Shown one piece after another: positions 7,961-10,321 of a stretch of DNA of 10,321 nucleotides. Under the pieces are notes generated by a model. That model saw only the letters and a list, made by a program, of their open reading frames with translations. It ran no database searches and was not told the origin of the DNA. The stretch comes from Smittium culicis (taxonomy: Eukaryota > Kickxellomycota > Harpellomycetes > Harpellales > Legeriomycetaceae), in the NCBI GenBank assembly GCA_001970855.1, contig LSSN01000645.1, positions 1 to 10,321 of the forward strand, read 5' to 3'. The translations under genes were made by a program, and so were the position numbers. Numbering within the stretch: position 1 is the first letter of the stretch; the number at the start of each line of letters is the position of its first letter.

Positions 7961-8686
7961 GATCTACCAAAAATGTTCAACAATGTTTGCTTATAATAGT
8001 TTAATTACGAAACAGAGAAAAATATTGGTTTATTTTATCATAGCAGCTAATATTATAATTACTTTTAAATCGCTAGAGAATCGTTAAATTAAATTTTTCT
8101 ACAAGTGTTGTATGGGAATGGGCAAATAGAAAAGTGTTAGCTCTTTGAAATAATAAACTCATTATAATTAGGGTGCATTTAATTATTATAAATTTAAATA
8201 GTTAAATAAAATTTTGATGTTTAATTATATTTGCTAATCTGCGATTAAATATTGCTTGAATTTCATTGGGAAGTATAATATCAAAATCTCGAATATAAAA
8301 GACGCTAATAATGTTGTATTATTGTTCGCATTTTTGAAAAAATTCTTTCACAACTTTAAAATTTCACATTAAAGTGGGGTTTTTAGATAATTACTAAAAC
8401 ATCACCCTATTTTATACTATTTTCTATAAAGAAAATAAATTAAAAGCGAAATTTCTAAGATTTAAATAATATAAATTATTTCTAATTTATGTCTTCGCAA
8501 TAATAATAAAATTACATACCAAATTAGTATTAGTTTTAATAAAAAAAATCTCGAGTAAGAAAAATTAATGCAATAAAAAAATTCTTCACTTAATATTATG
8601 ATTTATTTTCAGTTTGGATGTTTAAAACTTATAATAATTATTCAAACACAAAAAAGCAAATGATATGAAATGAACTTATAAATTAA
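7961..8686. other. No gene seen
   Basis: Only short open frames and A+T-rich low-complexity sequence occur. If the TTAA end at 7930 is real, this stretch would be the body of a non-coding element, but no second terminus supports that. Confidence 0.5.
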
Positions 8687-8863
8687 AAAAAAAGCACGAA
8701 AAAATTTAAAAATCTCATTCTTGTAAGAATTAAAAAATACATAGACCATAGGAATATACTATGGAATTGGGCATTTTTTCAAGAAGCGGAATATCCTGAA
8801 CAAAGAGCTCGCTTTGCCTTAGTTAAAATTCTTGGACTGAAAATTCAAAAATTTTTGATATAA
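8687..8863 (+). pseudogene. 58-codon open stretch of gene-like composition, unidentified
   Basis: The frame is open from 8687 to TAA at 8861-8863 and has no ATG. Its second half reads LWNWAFFQEAEYPEQRARFA and then LVKILGLK, using Trp, Glu, Gln, Arg, Ala and Gly codons that are rare in chance translation of this DNA. G+C rises sharply at 8744-8845. It looks like an internal exon or a truncated coding fragment. No T-rich acceptor stands immediately upstream and no clear donor ends it. I do not recognise the family. Confidence 0.3.
8746..8764. repeat. Short hairpin inside the 8687-8863 frame
   Basis: CCATAG (8746-8751) and CTATGG (8759-8764) are perfect inverted arms with a 7-base loop. It coincides with the start of the G+C-rich part of the open stretch. 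Confidence 0.3.
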
Positions 8864-8924
8864 TTGGGTCAACTGAAAAAGCATTTTGGTTTTTCAATTT
8901 AACTATTTAATTTGGAATTTTTAA

Positions 8925-9032
8925 ATGGTAAAAAAAAGTACGGTTTATTTATTGGCTAATAATTTTTTACCTGATTTTAGATTTAAAGATTCTACTTTCA
9001 TAAAGAATCTCATAACTTTACAATTAATTTAA
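8925..9032 (+). CDS. Small ORF, 35 codons, hypothetical
   Basis: ATG at 8925 opens MVKKSTVYLLANNFLPDFRF, then KDSTFIKNLITLQLI, to TAA at 9030-9032. It lies 62 bases after the 8687-8863 stretch, in a different phase. No signal peptide, domain or Kozak-like context is convincing. It is recorded because its residue mix is less biased than most chance ORFs here. Confidence 0.12.
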   Translation: MVKKSTVYLLANNFLPDFRFKDSTFIKNLITLQLI

Positions 9033-9050
9033 AAACCGTTCATGAATATC

Positions 9051-9473
9051 CTTATAAAAGAATTATATAACAGACTGATTCGATAACCTTATAAACTTAT
9101 ATAAGAATGATTTGATATTTTGAAATAATCTTGAAAAAACATTTATATAAGCAAAAAATATAAGCCAAATAAGTTTTAATATATTAGATATTATCAACAC
9201 ACTATAAGATAACAAATAACTTTAAAATATTGCAAAATTTAGTTTATTTTGACTTTGAGCTCAAGAAATTCTAGATAAATAATTTATTGATGGGTATTTT
9301 TAAAGCCTCTGTAGTATTAGTTTGTATTTTCCTTATAAAAAATAATTTTCCTCAACTGAAAGACTGGGCTAAAATAAACCGATATAAGCAAAGATATGTG
9401 TAATTAAATCAGTTAAAAACAAGTGAAAAGTATTAAAAATGAATGGGAATTGGATTCCCCACCCAGTTATAAG
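9051..9473. repeat. Cluster of TATAAG/CTTATA hexamers
   Basis: The hexamer or its reverse complement starts at 9051, 9088, 9096, 9100, 9146, 9159, 9203, 9332, 9383 and 9468. The pair at 9096-9105 forms the palindrome CTTATATAAG. From approximate base frequencies about one occurrence would be expected in this span on both strands. Spacing is irregular, so it is not a tandem satellite. Confidence 0.35.
9445..9459. repeat. Short hairpin, 6-bp arms
   Basis: GGGAAT (9445-9450) and ATTCCC (9454-9459) are perfect inverted arms around TGG, within a G+C-rich island (9442-9466) in otherwise A+T-rich DNA. Confidence 0.35.
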
Positions 9474-9720
9474 TAGAATACTAACAAATAAACAGCTAGT
9501 CTATATAAAACAACGAAAAGTACTATTATTTAAATTGTAGATATAAATAAAATAAAGGTAAAGAAAAATTTTCATAAAAAATGAAAATTATTTTATTTTA
9601 AAAGAGAAGTTTTAATTTTTTAATAATAACCTAAATAATAAATTTAAATTATAAGAATTTTAATTGAAGATAATTTGTTGATTTTAAAACCTATAACATG
9701 TAATGCAAATAATTTTTGAG

Positions 9721-9741
9721 AAAAAAGCTGTAAAAAAGCTA
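9721..9741 (+). repeat. Imperfect tandem duplication
   Basis: AAAAAAGCTGT (9721-9731) is followed by AAAAAAGCTA (9732-9741), a likely slippage duplication. Confidence 0.45.
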
Positions 9742-9868
9742 TAATGCAAACTTTACTCAATAAAGATAAAAGTTGAAAATGTTAAATTTACAAAAGCCAA
9801 AAAATACGAGTTTAGTAATGATTATATTTGGATATTATAATTTACTTTCATAGCAATACTTTTTTTGC

Positions 9869-9888
9869 AAAAAAAAAATATATATATA
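9869..9888 (+). repeat. A10 run followed by (TA)5
   Basis: This is a simple-sequence tract. Ten A at 9869-9878 are followed by five TA units to 9888. Confidence 0.6.
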
Positions 9889-10287
9889 ATAGATTAATAA
9901 ATTTTGTTATTTACTATATCACACTAAATTTAAAAGAATGAATGATTGGATCTCTACACATATTTATTATTTTAATATTTTTACATTCTGTGGAAATTAA
10001 ATAATAGTCTAATTTAAGCTAATTATACTTGATGTGCTATAATCGAGAAATAAAAATACATACTAAAGTAAAATAAAAAAATATTTAGGTGCACAGCGAA
10101 TAAAATATTGATTTTAATTTTTCGTTTTAAGAAATCTCACAAATAGTTTTTCTCAAGAAATTTTTTTTTCGAGTTGTATAACATTGGTATGGGATTTGTC
10201 GAAGCTGAACATTGTTAAATTTTAACTAATTTACAAATTTTACTTCTACGCTGCTTTAGCTAAAAATAATACTCTATTCAAAAAGAA

Positions 10288-10302
10288 CCCCCCCCCCCCC
10301 CC
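10288..10302 (+). repeat. C15 homopolymer
   Basis: Fifteen consecutive C lie near the right edge. In DNA of about one-fifth G+C this cannot arise from composition alone. It is either a slippage-expanded G/C microsatellite, a non-templated tract at an integration or repair junction, or a sequencing or assembly artefact. Confidence 0.7.
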
Positions 10303-10321
10303 ATTTTCCAATCTTTCGAAA

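Noticed and set aside
10147..10218. Plus-strand 23-codon frame ending ELYNIGMGFVEAEHC
   Set aside because: It is protein-like but too short, with no acceptor, start or family support.
1..10321. Bracovirus proviral segment, suggested by the A+T-rich parasitoid-like DNA and many AGCT tetramers
   Set aside because: AGCT sites occur scattered without a longer shared junction motif, and no bracovirus gene family was recognised.
1..10321. CRISPR array, satellite array or LTR pair
   Set aside because: No regularly spaced repeats of 20 bases or more and no long direct or inverted terminal repeats were found by eye.

Overview
This window is very A+T-rich DNA: the 60-base lines I counted by hand run from about 5% to 30% G+C, roughly 20% overall. 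I find no intact protein gene, rRNA, tRNA, CRISPR array or prokaryotic operon. The near absence of long open frames over 10 kb rules out a compact bacterial or viral genome. Long A, T and C homopolymers, T-rich tracts ending in YAG like 3' splice sites, and remnants resembling animal DNA transposons (mariner-like, piggyBac-like, possibly a second transposase) point to intergenic or intronic nuclear DNA of an invertebrate. A low-G+C insect such as a parasitoid wasp is my best guess, but nothing here proves the taxon.

Layout. Bases 1-710 hold protein-like reading frames broken by stops; the first part (69-390) resembles the N-terminal half of a DDE-type transposase. Bases 711-2640 are almost featureless, with a few short palindromes. 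Bases 2641-2830 have somewhat higher G+C, with an 11-bp direct repeat and a small hairpin. A T22 run at 3246 is followed by a degraded segment (3293-3451) that reads like the second helix-turn-helix of a mariner transposase. An A21 run at 4071 precedes a stretch (4056-4605) whose minus strand is unusually open.

The most gene-like region is 5145-6558. It holds a local rise in G+C, several protein-like frames with few stops, and repeated T-rich acceptor-like tracts directly before those frames. I read it as a decayed multi-exon gene or element of unknown identity. Bases 6840-7202 are open on both strands in places, without recognisable content. At 7930 a TTAA followed by CCCTTTCACGGGCGG looks like one end of a piggyBac-type element or MITE; I could not find its partner. 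A 58-codon open stretch with gene-like composition lies at 8687-8863. It is followed by a small ORF, a cluster of TATAAG/CTTATA hexamers (9051-9473), and a C15 run near the right edge (10288-10302).

The parts do not form an operon or a recognisable working system. The picture is a neutral, transposon-scarred region with decayed coding fragments. At this base composition, stop-free runs of about 40 codons arise by chance many times in 10 kb over six frames, so every unrecognised fragment carries low confidence.
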